Part shown: piece by piece, positions 17,319 through 27,944 of the stretch
Layout: each line of letters begins with the position of its first letter
Position numbering within the stretch: position 1 is the first letter of the stretch
Source of the DNA: Anaerohalosphaera lusitana
Lineage (GTDB): Bacteria; Planctomycetota; Phycisphaerae; Sedimentisphaerales; Anaerohalosphaeraceae
DNA length: 64,000 nt
Direction of reading: 5' to 3'
NCBI RefSeq assembly: GCF_002007645.1
Contig: NZ_CP019791.1
Coordinates: 3,712,593 to 3,776,592, forward strand
Made by a program: the position numbers and the translations under genes
Notes under the pieces: generated by a model
Database searches by the model: none
Seen by the model: only the letters and a program-made list of their open reading frames with translations
Told to the model about the DNA's origin: nothing

Positions 17319-19904
17319 ATGAGAACTAACGTTTACAGATCAGCCCTTTACTTCCTGCTTCTCTGCGTCCTCGCCTGCTGCACATCCACCACCTTCGCCG
17401 CCGAAGTCTACCTCGATGAACTGCAGATCGAAAACATCACCCAGGGCTGGGGCTCCCCGCAGACAAACAGATCCGTCGACGGCAACCCCATCTCCATATC
17501 CGGCAACGCCTTCAAACGCGGCATAGGCACCCACGCCCCCGCCACCATCGTCCTCGAACTGCACAAAACCGCAAAATCTTTCACCGCCCAGGTAGGCGTC
17601 GACGACGAACTCGGCCCCAACAGAGGCTCAGTCACATTCAAAGCCTCCACACCCGACAAAACACTCAACGAAACACCCGTCATGACCGCTGGCGACAAAC
17701 CCCGCGAATTCACCGTCGACCTCACAAACCTCCGCTACCTTATCCTCGAAGTCACCGACGCTGGCGACGGCAACGGCCAGGACCACGCAGACCTCGCCAA
17801 CGCAAAAATAACCTACACAGGCCAAAAACCCCGGATCATCCCCATCTCGCAACTCCCCCGCCCCGTCTCACCGACCAACCGCGCCAACGCCCCCGCAGCA
17901 CTGATCCCCTACCCGCAAAAAGTCGAATGGACCGGCAAAAGATTCAATCTGATCGACTCGACAAGAGTTTCAATAAACAACACCGATTACAACTCAAAGA
18001 ACCTGGAAAACGTTTTAAGTTTTCTCATCGCCGAACTTCAACCCCACGGAATAGACCGTACAAAGGGGTTTTTCATAGGCAGGCCCAATTACCTCATACT
18101 GCCGAACCAGATACGCCTTCATATAGACGAAATCTCCAAAGCCCCCGTAAACGCGGACCAGGCATACTCTATCACCGTCACCGACAAAGGCGCAACTGTC
18201 ACCGCGCCAAACGCACAGGGCCTATACCACGGCACGCAGACCCTCCTCCAGCTCGTCAAAACCGACGGCGATCAGCCCTATATCCCCACATGCAAAATAA
18301 CCGACTGGCCCGCATTCAAATACCGCGGCCTCATGCACGACCTCGGCCGCAACTACCAGTCGCCCGACCTGCTCAAAAAACAGATCGACCTGCTCGCCCA
18401 GTACAAGTTCAACGTCTTCCACATGCACCTGACCGACTACCCCGGCTTCCGCATCGAATCCATAAAATACCCAGAGCTCAACGACCCCGCCAACTACCGC
18501 GCCACCCGTCAGCCGGGCAAATTCTACACCTATGACCAGCTCAACGAGATCATCAACTACTGCCGCGACCGCCACATCCTCGTCATCCCCGAAATAGACA
18601 TGCCCGGCCACAGCACATACTTCAACGAAACCTTCGGCGTCGACATGCAGTCCGAAAAAGGTACCGAGATCCTCAAAAACATCCTTGACGAATTCTTCGA
18701 CCACATCGACCTGCCCATCATCCACATCGGCTCCGACGAGGTCCACATCAGCAACCCCGACTTCATGCCCACAATGGTAGACTTCATCCGCAAACACGAC
18801 AAGGACATAGTAGTCTGGCGGCCAGGTCACCTCCCCGACAAAAAAGTCATTACCCAGCTCTGGAGCCGAGGCCCCAAGCCCGTCCCCGGCGTCCGCTACA
18901 TCGACTCACAGGCAAACTACGTCAACCACATGGACCCGCTCATGGGCCCCGTCCGCGCATTCTTCCAGCAGCCCTGCCGTGTACCCCAAAGCACCGACCT
19001 CGCACTCGGCGGCATACTCTGCCACTGGCCCGACAACAACGTAGGCAAACAGATCAACATTTACCGCCAATCCCCCGTCTTCCCCGCCATGCTCGCTTAC
19101 GCAGACCGCATCTGGCGCGGCGCACAACATAACCGCTACGACCTCTGGGCAAAGCTCCCCGCACCCCACACAGACGTCTTCGACGAATTTGCCCAATTCG
19201 AATCCGACATGCTCGCCCACCGCGACAAATACTTCACCGACATGCCCTTCCCCTACGTCAAACAGACCGACATCCGCTGGCGCATCGCAGGCCCCTTCGA
19301 CCACCAGGGCGACTTCGACTCATCCTTCCCGCCCGAAGACTCCATTCAGCCCGACTACACCTTCGGAAACGAAACCTACAACTGGCGCCCCGCAACCGGC
19401 GGCACCGTCTTCCTCAGACACCACTTCGGCTTCCCCTCATACATAACCTCCGCCGACAAAGGCACCGTCTACGCCCTCGGCTTTATAAAAAGCGACCACG
19501 CCCAGGACGCACACATGTGGATCGGCTTCCATGACTACTCCCGCTCAGGCGGCCGTCGCGGCGGACCCTTCGCACAACTGGGCCAGTGGCATACCACCGA
19601 CCCGAAGATCTGGCTCAACGACGAACCCATCGACCCGCCCGAATGGAACAACCCCGGGCTCGCGCGCAACACCAAGGAGATCCCCTTCACCGACGAAGGC
19701 TATATATACCGCGAACCCACAAAGATCAAGCTCCGCAAAGGCTGGAACAAGATATTCCTGAAGGTCCCTCACGGCGGCACAAGCTGGAAGTGGATGTTCA
19801 CCGCCGTACCCGTCAAATGGGACGGCAAACGCGCAACCGAGCTCACCTCCGTCCGCTTCGCAACCGACGCCGAATACGACCGACTAATAAAACAGCAAAA
19901 ATAA
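17319..19904 (+). CDS. Exported GH20 beta-N-acetylhexosaminidase with NPCBM domain
   Basis: The start at 17319 has AGGAG at the right distance; an upstream in-frame ATG at 17289 does not. The 861-residue product has a signal peptide (1-27), an NPCBM/NEW2 carbohydrate-binding domain (about 28-165, GIGTHAPATIVLEL) and the GH20b N-domain (about 190-320). The GH20 barrel starts at YRGLMHDLGRNYQSPDLLKKQIDLL. HIGSDEV gives the catalytic Asp-Glu pair near residues 472-473, which act with the substrate acetamido group. The last 200 residues form a beta-rich module. It removes terminal GlcNAc or GalNAc outside the cytoplasm. It has its own promoter and terminator. Confidence 0.92.
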   Translation: MRTNVYRSALYFLLLCVLACCTSTTFAAEVYLDELQIENITQGWGSPQTNRSVDGNPISISGNAFKRGIGTHAPATIVLELHKTAKSFTAQVGVDDELGPNRGSVTFKASTPDKTLNETPVMTAGDKPREFTVDLTNLRYLILEVTDAGDGNGQDHADLANAKITYTGQKPRIIPISQLPRPVSPTNRANAPAALIPYPQKVEWTGKRFNLIDSTRVSINNTDYNSKNLENVLSFLIAELQPHGIDRTKGFFIGRPNYLILPNQIRLHIDEISKAPVNADQAYSITVTDKGATVTAPNAQGLYHGTQTLLQLVKTDGDQPYIPTCKITDWPAFKYRGLMHDLGRNYQSPDLLKKQIDLLAQYKFNVFHMHLTDYPGFRIESIKYPELNDPANYRATRQPGKFYTYDQLNEIINYCRDRHILVIPEIDMPGHSTYFNETFGVDMQSEKGTEILKNILDEFFDHIDLPIIHIGSDEVHISNPDFMPTMVDFIRKHDKDIVVWRPGHLPDKKVITQLWSRGPKPVPGVRYIDSQANYVNHMDPLMGPVRAFFQQPCRVPQSTDLALGGILCHWPDNNVGKQINIYRQSPVFPAMLAYADRIWRGAQHNRYDLWAKLPAPHTDVFDEFAQFESDMLAHRDKYFTDMPFPYVKQTDIRWRIAGPFDHQGDFDSSFPPEDSIQPDYTFGNETYNWRPATGGTVFLRHHFGFPSYITSADKGTVYALGFIKSDHAQDAHMWIGFHDYSRSGGRRGGPFAQLGQWHTTDPKIWLNDEPIDPPEWNNPGLARNTKEIPFTDEGYIYREPTKIKLRKGWNKIFLKVPHGGTSWKWMFTAVPVKWDGKRATELTSVRFATDAEYDRLIKQQK

Positions 19905-19922
19905 CATCCATGCAACCGACAA

Positions 19923-19954
19923 CAAAGGCCCGTCAACAGCGGGCCTTTCTTTTG
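19923..19954 (+). terminator. Intrinsic terminator of the GH20 gene
   Basis: The stem AAAGGCCCG (19924-19932) with CGGGCCTTT (19940-19948) has a 7-base loop and is followed by CTTTTG. Confidence 0.85.
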
Positions 19955-20453
19955 AACATCACGAATATCGCTCAACAGAAACATTCAAGGTACTTCCTCC
20001 TGTTTACCAGGTCCCCAGCCGCATAATTTCACAGCTCGCCAAGAATGGACCCAGCGGAAAGTTCGTCGGAGGCGTGGCTGTTAAATTCTGCGGCGGCCAA
20101 CTTGGTGCTGCTCATTATTCTGCGGCAACCTTTCTTTTGCGCCGAAAATCACCACTCAACCTTAAGAAATCCACCCCCAAATGTCGATGCATACCTTACC
20201 GGCAGTCGAATCAGCATGAGCCAATCCCCATAAATTGGCCCTGTTGAGCGAATGAAGATAGATCACCCTGAAGAAATTAAATAAAAAGCTCCGGCCGCTG
20301 ACGAACATTAATCGTAATCTGGCGAAATGAATTGTGCCCATCAAAGACAAAATAGTCACCATGCATCACGCCGGAATACGAAATTCGTAACGATTCAAAA
20401 ACCCTCCTAAACAGGAGTTGACTTTTACAAACGCATTAAGTAGAGTACCGCCC
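19955..20453. other. Gene-free stretch carrying repeat copy 1
   Basis: Apart from the 82-bp element, I see no gene. The only ribosome-like site (AGGAG at 20413) touches a TTG and is not usable for it. Confidence 0.4.
20017..20098 (+). repeat. 82-bp imperfect-palindrome element, copy 1
   Basis: Identical in length and 75/82 in sequence to 28690-28771. The ends pair: GCCGCATAATTTCACAGC at the left against GCTGTTAAATTCTGCGGC at the right (16 of 18 positions), continued by CGCC/GGCG with one bulged base. That leaves an internal loop of about 30 bases. It lies downstream of the GH20 terminator in a gene-free stretch. It may be a structured RNA or a non-autonomous mobile element. Confidence 0.7.
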
Positions 20454-21755
20454 ATGAGACGAGACATAGTACATGAAGGCTCAGGCCAACTGAAATACGA
20501 GATCCGTGAGATCGTCGCCATCGCCAAACAGCTCGAACAGCTAGGCGTGCCGATCACATGGGAAAATATCGGAGACCCCGTCATCAAGGGCGAACCCGTC
20601 CCCGCGTGGATAAAAGAAATAATCGGCGAACTCGCTGCACAGGACACAACCTACGGCTATGTGCCCACCCAGGGCGTAGTCGAAACGCGAGAATTCCTCG
20701 CCCAAAAGGTAAACGAACGCGACGGCTGCAAGATAACCCCCGACGACATCCTCTTCTTCAACGGACTTGGCGACGCCGTCGCGCGCATATTCGGCTACCT
20801 CCGCCGCGAGGCACGCGTGCTCGGCCCCTCACCCGCATACTCGACCCACTCCTCCGCCGAAGCTGCGCACTCAGGCTACGAGCACCTCACCTACGAACTA
20901 GACCCCAGCAACGGCTGGATGCCCGACCTCCAGGACCTCGAGAACAAGGTAAAGTACAACGACTCCATCGCGGGCCTCCTGCTCATCAACCCCGACAACC
21001 CAACCGGCTCCGTCTACTCGCGCGAGCTCCTCGAACAGATGATAGACATTGCCCGCAGACACGACATCTTCGTGATCTGCGACGAAATATACTCACACAT
21101 CGTCTACAACGGCGCAAAGACAACGCACCTCAGCGAGGTCATCGGCGACGTACCAGGCATCGCCCTCCGCGGCATATCCAAAGAATACCCTTGGCCCGGC
21201 GGACGCTGCGGCTGGCTCGAAGCATACAACCAGGACAAATCACCGATGTTCGCCCAGTACATAAACACCATCATCCACGCCAAGATGCTCGAAGTCTGCT
21301 CCACTTCTCTGCCTCAGTATTCCATACCGCGCGTCATCGGCGATCCGCGTTACCCGGACCACCTCGAGCGCCGTGCAAAAATGTTCGAACATCGCGCAAT
21401 CCAGGCCCACGAGATCCTCTCGAAGGTGCCCGGCATCAACGTCGTAAAACCCCAGGGAGCATTCTACATGTCAGTAACCTTCGACGAAGGCGTACTCAAC
21501 GACAACCAGCACCTCTCCGTCGAAAACACCGCCGCACGCGAATACATCGAATCGCTCGTCCCCTCACTCGAGGTCGACAAACGTTTCGTCTACTACCTCC
21601 TCGCCGCACACGGCATATGCGTGGTCCCCCTCACAGGCTTCTGCTGCAAGCGCAAGGGCTTCCGAGTAACCCTGCTCGAATGCGACGACGAAAAACGAAA
21701 ATGGACCTGGCAAACCATCGCCGAAAGCATCCACACCTACCTCAACTCCGCATAA
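20454..21755 (+). CDS. Class I/II PLP-dependent aminotransferase
   Basis: The start is placed at 20454 (MRRDIVHEGSGQLKYEIREIV). The longer frame from 20418 would need TTG directly touching its Shine-Dalgarno sequence. The 433-residue fold-type I enzyme has ENIGDP near 30, TYGYVPTQG near 65, LLINPDNPTG near 180 and CDEIYSHI. RGISKEYPWPGGRCGW carries the PLP-binding Lys at about 243, and RVTLLE the carboxylate-binding Arg near the end. It transfers an amino group between an amino acid (aspartate/alanine/aromatic range) and 2-oxoglutarate; the exact substrate is not readable. It stands alone. Confidence 0.88.
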   Translation: MRRDIVHEGSGQLKYEIREIVAIAKQLEQLGVPITWENIGDPVIKGEPVPAWIKEIIGELAAQDTTYGYVPTQGVVETREFLAQKVNERDGCKITPDDILFFNGLGDAVARIFGYLRREARVLGPSPAYSTHSSAEAAHSGYEHLTYELDPSNGWMPDLQDLENKVKYNDSIAGLLLINPDNPTGSVYSRELLEQMIDIARRHDIFVICDEIYSHIVYNGAKTTHLSEVIGDVPGIALRGISKEYPWPGGRCGWLEAYNQDKSPMFAQYINTIIHAKMLEVCSTSLPQYSIPRVIGDPRYPDHLERRAKMFEHRAIQAHEILSKVPGINVVKPQGAFYMSVTFDEGVLNDNQHLSVENTAAREYIESLVPSLEVDKRFVYYLLAAHGICVVPLTGFCCKRKGFRVTLLECDDEKRKWTWQTIAESIHTYLNSA

Positions 21756-21951
21756 ACAGGTCCAAATCACCTTGCATCATCTAAGCTGAATCTCGCTTAT
21801 TAAGACGAAAACTTCATGCTGCGCAAAAATACCAGTCTTTTATCAAAAATCCTTAACTTTTATGGGACTATCCCCGAACGTATCCCCAACTGCCCCTGTA
21901 CAACCGGTGCATCTGCACATTATTTAACAAAAAGGTCTTCCCTGAGCACAT

Positions 21952-24756
21952 ATGACCGGCATAACCAGAAAAATAAAAACTCAGTTCTCGATCATAAAAT
22001 GGCTAGGCTTCGCGATCGTCTTCCTGTTCATAGCCGTTTGCGCAACACTTTATTACATAGAAAAACGGTCGCATATACAGGCAGCCAAGGCCCTCGGCGA
22101 GCACACAACCCGCCATGTCGCCCTTATGTTCGAAGAATGGCTTGACGACCAGATAAACCTTCTCGATCTGATCGGAACCGACCCGCGAGTCATAAACGCC
22201 TGCAAAAACCCAACCGACCCGCAGGCAAGGAATCGGGCACGCGACTTCCTGATGAGCATCCAGTCAAAGTTCCCCTACTACGAAAACATCCCCATGGCCA
22301 TCAATCTGCCCCCAGACCGGACCATACACATCGACGTCAACGGACACAACGTCCCTGTTTCCTCCGGCCAGGGATTCATCGACACCGCAGGCGGAGTCAC
22401 CGTCGGAAAAGGCGGCTTCGAGTACAGCTACATCGACGAAATAGTAAACAACGGCAAAAAATATTACATCAGTGAAGTATACCCCTCCATCACCGGCGGC
22501 AACCCCGTCGCCGTGATCGCTCGAGGCGTCTACCATGAAACCGGCGACCTCATCGGAGGCATCGCCCTCGCACCCCGAATGAGCTACTTCACCTCCAACT
22601 TCGTTGATTCAGTCAAGATCGGCAAAACCGGCTACATGTTCTTCATGGACGACAGAAAGCTGCTAATCTCGCACCCAGACACTTCACTGATTCTTCAACC
22701 GCGATCAAACTTCGCCGACAGCACCATCGCCAACAGAATAATTGCGGGCCACTCCAGCTTCTCCGCAGAATACAAAGGCGTAAAGAAAACCTACATAACA
22801 CGCAAAATAAACTTGCCCCCCCAAATGCACGAAAACGACTGGTACCTGGCATTCACCCAGGAAAACACCGAAATCTTCGCCTCAGCCCGCCGATTCCTCA
22901 AAACCCTCATAGCACTCGGTGTAGGCTTCATAGGTCTCCACCTCTTCGCAATGGCCATCACCCACCGCCTCGTCACACGCAAAACCGTCGAACTCGCCCG
23001 CACAAACGAACTCCTCCATTCACAGGTCGAATACCGAAAAAAGACCCAGGCCGAACTCGACAAGGCCCGCAGATCCGCAGAACAGGCAAACCGCGCAAAG
23101 TCCCAGTTCCTTGCAAACATGAGCCACGAGATACGCACCCCCATGAACGGCGTCATAGGCATGGCAGAACTCGCCCTGATGGACCAACCCTCACCCGAAC
23201 AGGCAGCATACCTCACCCAGATCAAAAAATCCGCTCACGACCTGCTCGATATCATCAACGACATTCTGGACTTCTCGAAGATCGAAGCATCCCGCCTCGA
23301 ACTCGAAAACATCGCCTTCGACCTCACCGAAACCATCGCCAACACCATAAACATCATCAGCCCAAAGGCCCGCGAAAAAGGCCTCACCCTCACCGTCGAC
23401 ATCGACCCCACCATCGAACCCATCCTCAAAGGCGACCCCACCCGCCTCAAGCAGATCCTCCTCAACCTTCTCTCCAACGCCGTAAAATTCACGAACGAAG
23501 GCTCTGTCTCGCTGAAGGTCCAAATGTCCGGCCCCGCCGCCAACACCACAAACTATATCAAGTGCGGCTTCCAAACCAGAACCGAACTGACCTTCACCGT
23601 CACCGACACCGGCCCGGGCATACCAACCGAAAAACAGGAAAAGCTCTTCACAGCATTCACACAGGCCGACTCCTCTACCACCCGACAATACGGCGGCACG
23701 GGCCTCGGCCTCGCCATCTCCGCCAAACTCGTAAAACTCATGCAGGGCAGGCTATCCGTCGACAGCACCCCAGGCCAAGGCACCTCCTTCACCTTCAACG
23801 CGCGCTTCACGATACCTACGGAATTCGAGCTCTACAAGATCCGTCGTAACCCCGACTTCGACTCCTTCGCATCCACCCGGCCGAACCTCACCCTCCCCGC
23901 CGAAACCACAATACTCATCGCCGACGACAGCATACTAAATCTCCGCATCACCGAGCAAATGCTCAAACGAACCGGCGCCAAAACAACTCTCGCCTTCAAC
24001 GGACTCGAAGCCGTCGACAAATTCGTCACCGAAAAACCCCACCTCATCCTCATGGACTGCCAGATGCCCGAAATGGACGGCTACACCGCCGCTCGTAAGA
24101 TCCGCGCAATGGAAAAGGACGCCGACCAGCACACACCCATCATAGCCCTCACCGCCTCCGCCGACAAACAGGCACGTAAAAACGCACTTGACGCCGGCAT
24201 GGACGATCACCTCGCAAAACCCCTCCTCGTCGCCACACTCTACGAGACGCTTTCAAAGCATCTCCGCACCCCCGAAACCGCCGCACAACTGCAGCAGCCC
24301 GAAAACGTAAAACCCGACGTCAGCAAAAACAACGCAGAACAAAGTACTCACAACCAGCCGTCTCGCTCAGACGATGCCTCGATTCCCGCCAACCCGGACT
24401 CCGACCTCATCGACATCCAGGGCCTGCTCGCAACCTTCAACAATGACCGCAGCGAACTCGCCGAACTCTTCCAGCTCCTTTTCGAAAATTTACCCGCCGA
24501 CATGCACAAGCTCGACCAGCACCTCCACAACTCCGACCGCGAAAACCTCAAAAAAACCGCACACCGCCTCAAAGGCATGCTCTCCGCCCTACGCATCTCA
24601 TGCTCGACCACCTTCTACCACATCGAAAAAAACGCCCCCGACGCCCCCCTCGACGAACTGGAAAACCTCTGCACCCGCGCCCGCGACCAGATCGACCGCA
24701 CCACCCAGTACATCAAAGATCAAAACCTCCACACACCAACAGACAATCCAGCCTAA
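21952..24756 (+). CDS. Hybrid sensor kinase: periplasmic sensor, HisKA, HATPase, REC, HPt
   Basis: The 934-residue protein has membrane helices near 20-42 and 312-335 flanking a dCache-like periplasmic ligand domain. A coiled coil follows, then HisKA with His392 ([11 protein letters not shown]), HATPase_c ([24 protein letters not shown]), and a receiver domain with phospho-Asp702 ([13 protein letters not shown]). A C-terminal HPt domain carries His871 (TAHRLKGM). All phosphorelay residues are intact, so it should run an internal His-Asp-His relay to an unseen regulator. The ribosome site is weak. The start agrees with a membrane protein N-terminus. Confidence 0.92.
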   Translation: MTGITRKIKTQFSIIKWLGFAIVFLFIAVCATLYYIEKRSHIQAAKALGEHTTRHVALMFEEWLDDQINLLDLIGTDPRVINACKNPTDPQARNRARDFLMSIQSKFPYYENIPMAINLPPDRTIHIDVNGHNVPVSSGQGFIDTAGGVTVGKGGFEYSYIDEIVNNGKKYYISEVYPSITGGNPVAVIARGVYHETGDLIGGIALAPRMSYFTSNFVDSVKIGKTGYMFFMDDRKLLISHPDTSLILQPRSNFADSTIANRIIAGHSSFSAEYKGVKKTYITRKINLPPQMHENDWYLAFTQENTEIFASARRFLKTLIALGVGFIGLHLFAMAITHRLVTRKTVELARTNELLHSQVEYRKKTQAELDKARRSAEQANRAKSQFLANMSHEIRTPMNGVIGMAELALMDQPSPEQAAYLTQIKKSAHDLLDIINDILDFSKIEASRLELENIAFDLTETIANTINIISPKAREKGLTLTVDIDPTIEPILKGDPTRLKQILLNLLSNAVKFTNEGSVSLKVQMSGPAANTTNYIKCGFQTRTELTFTVTDTGPGIPTEKQEKLFTAFTQADSSTTRQYGGTGLGLAISAKLVKLMQGRLSVDSTPGQGTSFTFNARFTIPTEFELYKIRRNPDFDSFASTRPNLTLPAETTILIADDSILNLRITEQMLKRTGAKTTLAFNGLEAVDKFVTEKPHLILMDCQMPEMDGYTAARKIRAMEKDADQHTPIIALTASADKQARKNALDAGMDDHLAKPLLVATLYETLSKHLRTPETAAQLQQPENVKPDVSKNNAEQSTHNQPSRSDDASIPANPDSDLIDIQGLLATFNNDRSELAELFQLLFENLPADMHKLDQHLHNSDRENLKKTAHRLKGMLSALRISCSTTFYHIEKNAPDAPLDELENLCTRARDQIDRTTQYIKDQNLHTPTDNPA

Positions 24757-24797
24757 CCGTATCCTGCCCCCTCATATCCGCACAACATCAGCCCTGG

Positions 24798-26219
24798 CTA
24801 AAATCCGCACCCCGGTCCCACACAGCCCAGCCAGTTCCCCGCCATCTCCGCCAGCTCTGCCATCCCGTAATCAACCGTCCACCCCCGGCAAAGTTCCGCA
24901 AAATCCTCCAGATCCACATAGCAGTCACCCGTAAGATCCCCAGCCAATTTTGAATCATACCCCGGATCACCGCACCCCATATCCCGCACCAGCCGAGCGT
25001 AATTATAGATCCGTATCGCGTCCCCCTGCGGCCCATGTCCCGTCGGATAATCCGCCGGATCGCCCGCCTTCGGATCGCTCCGTTGCGCACCCGCCCCGTG
25101 CACATCCATCCACGTACCCCGCATGTATCCCATCGCCCTGCCAAACGCCACATATGCACCCGACTCCCCCGGCCTCTGCGTCCAGTTGCGATGCGTCGTA
25201 CCGCTCCAGTAGCACGGCCAATCCGCCTGCCCTGCCTCGTTCGTTATCTGCGTGCACTCAAAAACCGTATCGATCGCAGCCGACCCCGTGATATCCGGCG
25301 ACCGCGTGTAATCGACAATACTCTGCAGCTCCTTCACGTTCGGCAACCGCCAGTCACCGTATCCCAGGTGGTTCTCCGCATTCTTAGCCGCCGCCCACGC
25401 CAGGGCCTCACTCCAGTCCAGCCCCGTCCCGCTGTCCGCCTTAGCCCACATCAGCCCCGTCGCAGCATCCGAAACGGTCCCGTCACCATTATCCGCAAAC
25501 TCGTTGGTCCCGTAACTCGCACTACCCCGCACATACAGAACATAAAAAGTCTTCGCCTCAGTCTGCCCCGGCATCACCCCCTTCGGATACCCCTTGATCC
25601 GCCCGTCCGCAAAATTCACCCCGAACATCGTCTCCGCCCCGCCCATCGTCGTACTCACATACAGCGTACTCGTAGCGAACTGCGCATCTATAAGCCTCTC
25701 GCCCGCACTCGTATCACCGTACGCAAAATCGAAATAATCCGTATCTATGAAAGGCACCAGCCCAGACGCATCCGTCCCGTTATAACCGCTCGGATCTTCA
25801 CCCCGAAAATCGATCAGCGAATAAAGCTCCTTTATCGTCGGCAGCCGCCAGTCAGAATAACCCGCCAGCCCGAACGAATCCGCCCCAGCCAGCGCATCGG
25901 CATAGCTCATCTTGTCCGCCGCGTCGATATCCCCATCACCATCCATATCCGAACTCTTCGCCCACATCAGCGCGGTCACATTGTCCGTCACCGTCCCTTC
26001 GCCGTTGTCCGTATAGCTCGGCCCATCCCCTGCGTACTGAGCATCCTGCCCGTAAAACGCATCCCCCGCTCCCGGACACACCGACAACTCATAACTGTCG
26101 TCATAACAGACATCCTGCCCCGTATCCACCACCGCCGAACTCAGCCCCCCGGCAAACACAACCCCACCACAAAAACCAAGCACCACCCCAAAAAACGCAA
26201 ATTTACCAAATAGCTTCAT
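24798..26219 (-). CDS. Exported Lcl-domain (DUF1566) protein with dockerin-like end
   Basis: The 473-residue protein has a signal peptide (MKLFGKFAFFGVVLGFCGGVVFA). Two Lcl_C/DUF1566 units follow, each with a TDNGDGTVTD...LMWAK start and a WRLPTIKEL or WRLPNVKEL core (near 70-150 and 240-330). A calcium-loop-like stretch, DMDGDGDIDAAD, lies in the first unit. The C-terminus, GDLTGDCYVDLEDFAELCRGW, is the dockerin-like tail often seen on exported proteins of this lineage. It is probably secreted or cell-surface bound, with unknown ligand. The AGGAGG ribosome site lies just upstream. It faces the hybrid kinase gene 42 bases away without a visible terminator. Confidence 0.8.
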   Translation of the reverse strand: MKLFGKFAFFGVVLGFCGGVVFAGGLSSAVVDTGQDVCYDDSYELSVCPGAGDAFYGQDAQYAGDGPSYTDNGEGTVTDNVTALMWAKSSDMDGDGDIDAADKMSYADALAGADSFGLAGYSDWRLPTIKELYSLIDFRGEDPSGYNGTDASGLVPFIDTDYFDFAYGDTSAGERLIDAQFATSTLYVSTTMGGAETMFGVNFADGRIKGYPKGVMPGQTEAKTFYVLYVRGSASYGTNEFADNGDGTVSDAATGLMWAKADSGTGLDWSEALAWAAAKNAENHLGYGDWRLPNVKELQSIVDYTRSPDITGSAAIDTVFECTQITNEAGQADWPCYWSGTTHRNWTQRPGESGAYVAFGRAMGYMRGTWMDVHGAGAQRSDPKAGDPADYPTGHGPQGDAIRIYNYARLVRDMGCGDPGYDSKLAGDLTGDCYVDLEDFAELCRGWTVDYGMAELAEMAGNWLGCVGPGCGF

Positions 26220-26395
26220 ACAAACCTCCTAAAACACATTTCCAGCCCTCAAGACCCTCCAATCATACAAAATCCCCCTCCCAGAATCTACACCTTACCT
26301 CTTGGCCCACCCCGGACATCCCCAGAAAAAAGAAAACAGGCCCAGCCGCAAAAGACAGCCGAGCCCGCAGAGGTCATTCCTGCTCGTCCTCAAAA

Positions 26396-27391
26396 TCATT
26401 CTTCAGTCTCAATTGTCACCCAGTCACTTACACCACTTTCTTCGACCAGCTTCTTAAGTTTGGATGTCAAACCGCTGCTGCTTCCTCTCTGATCTGAATA
26501 TTCCTCCACAGTAAATACCAGAGGGAGTATACAAGGATCTGACAAATTATGATCGCTGGCTTTCAAAAACGCCTCTAATGTAACCTCTCTGTGTGACCGC
26601 CCACCCAAAAACAAGTAGACCTCTTTTTGTCGGTTGGCTGCTTGTATACGAACAGTTTGCGGTTCTAATATATGTATTCTGCTGCCCAGATCAATCTTGT
26701 GTAGCAAGTCTTTTTGACTGCTGAAATAGGACTTAAGTCCTTCCCTAAGTGCTAATGCATGGTCATACTCACTTGGCATTGCCGCAAATGTAATTCTGGC
26801 GGGAAAAGCATTAGTCCCTTCTAACAATTGTTTTATGCCTTCTTTCACCCTCTCCGACGGCACAAATTTTGCGTCTGCACTATTGTTCTTACAAACATCA
26901 TTTTCAAACGGCCTCTTCAGGTTGCATAGCCGAATGGCACCGTCCAGAAAATCAACATGAATCCAGGTATGCAGTTCTTCTGTCTTCTTTGGCCCCAGTG
27001 GGGTCGAAGGAACGATGCCCATGGTTTCTCTTAGTTCGGCAATTATAGAGACGCTTTCAGCTTTAAGTGATGCCAGAGCAATTACTAGTTCAGGTCTAAC
27101 GCTGTCGCTAAGATTCTTGCTGCCTAGCTTCTTTTCAGTCTGATTGATCTTCTCGTTCAACAGTTTGATTTGAGCATACTTTTCCGTAACTAAACGCACA
27201 ACTTTGCCTTTAGGTGAATCAGCAGGCAAATTCTCAACCGCAATGCGTATCAGCTCAGCCAGCTCCGGGTCCTCCACCTTCCGCACACGTTCCAGCACCG
27301 TAGGCTCATCTTCCGCCGCCAACGCACTCCCCGCCGTCCCAAACACAACTGCCGCAAACACAACCGCCGTCGTCATCATTCTGATCTTCAT
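26396..27391 (-). CDS. Exported protein of the sigma-factor operon, unknown
   Basis: The start at 27391 (MKIRMMTTAVV) has AAAGGA eight bases upstream. An ATG at 27409 is an alternative. The product has a signal peptide ending near ALA (residue about 25), then a helical, charged N-half with a coiled-coil stretch (LLNEKINQTEKKLG) and an alpha/beta C-half with FTVEEYSDQRG near the end. It lies 18 bases behind the anti-sigma gene, making three genes of one operon. Codon use is less GC-rich than its upstream neighbours, a hint of different origin. I do not recognise the family. Confidence 0.65.
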   Translation of the reverse strand: MKIRMMTTAVVFAAVVFGTAGSALAAEDEPTVLERVRKVEDPELAELIRIAVENLPADSPKGKVVRLVTEKYAQIKLLNEKINQTEKKLGSKNLSDSVRPELVIALASLKAESVSIIAELRETMGIVPSTPLGPKKTEELHTWIHVDFLDGAIRLCNLKRPFENDVCKNNSADAKFVPSERVKEGIKQLLEGTNAFPARITFAAMPSEYDHALALREGLKSYFSSQKDLLHKIDLGSRIHILEPQTVRIQAANRQKEVYLFLGGRSHREVTLEAFLKASDHNLSDPCILPLVFTVEEYSDQRGSSSGLTSKLKKLVEESGVSDWVTIETEE

Positions 27392-27409
27392 CGCTCTATC
27401 CTTTCGCAT

Positions 27410-27934
27410 TTATCTGCCGCTCACATTGCTCAAAAACGCACCATCGATCCCTGCCAGCACACCGCCCCGCCGACCGTCTCCGTCCACCGCCCGATCACCG
27501 CCGGCCTCCTCCGCGATCATCATATCCTCCTCTATCGGCACCAGGCTGATAGCCCGATCGAACGCCTCCCCCGCCCTGTCCTCCATCTGTATACTCGTAA
27601 AGAACCGCCCCGCATCCACCCACGCAAGAAACTCTCGCGGCACAGCTATCCTCACCATATCCTCGTCCACTCGCTCATCCCCCGAATCCGCAACCGCCCC
27701 CCGATCATGCTCCGCACCAGCCGTACCTGCCCCCGTCTGCGCCCGCCCCGCCGAAAATGCGATCAGCCCCACAAGCAGCAGCGAAGCAGCATAACTGCCC
27801 CACCGAACCGCCCGCCGAACAAAACATTTCCGCCGCAGCACCCGCGAAGAATTCGCCAGCACCTCTCGCTCGAAAGCCTCCGACGCCCGCGACTCAACCC
27901 CTTCAAACATCTTTTCGAAATCATGCTCTTTCAT
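27410..27934 (-). CDS. Membrane protein next to ECF sigma factor, likely anti-sigma
   Basis: The start at 27934 (MKEHDFEKMFEGVESRASEAFE) is set by GAGGTG five bases upstream, which overlaps the end of the sigma gene. The cytoplasmic part is about 48 residues, followed by one membrane helix (YAASLLLVGLIAFSAG, near 52-67) and an external domain with a Gly/Asp-rich, poorly ordered part. Gene order and single-helix topology are those of anti-sigma factors. The zinc-binding HxxxCxxC motif of the common class is absent. The role is inference from context. Confidence 0.65.
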   Translation of the reverse strand: MKEHDFEKMFEGVESRASEAFEREVLANSSRVLRRKCFVRRAVRWGSYAASLLLVGLIAFSAGRAQTGAGTAGAEHDRGAVADSGDERVDEDMVRIAVPREFLAWVDAGRFFTSIQMEDRAGEAFDRAISLVPIEEDMMIAEEAGGDRAVDGDGRRGGVLAGIDGAFLSNVSGR

Positions 27935-27944
27935 GATATCACCT

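Noticed and set aside
25035-26213. 392-codon plus-strand frame opposite the Lcl-domain gene
   Set aside because: Arg/Pro/His-rich shadow of a gene with signal peptide, repeats and ribosome site.
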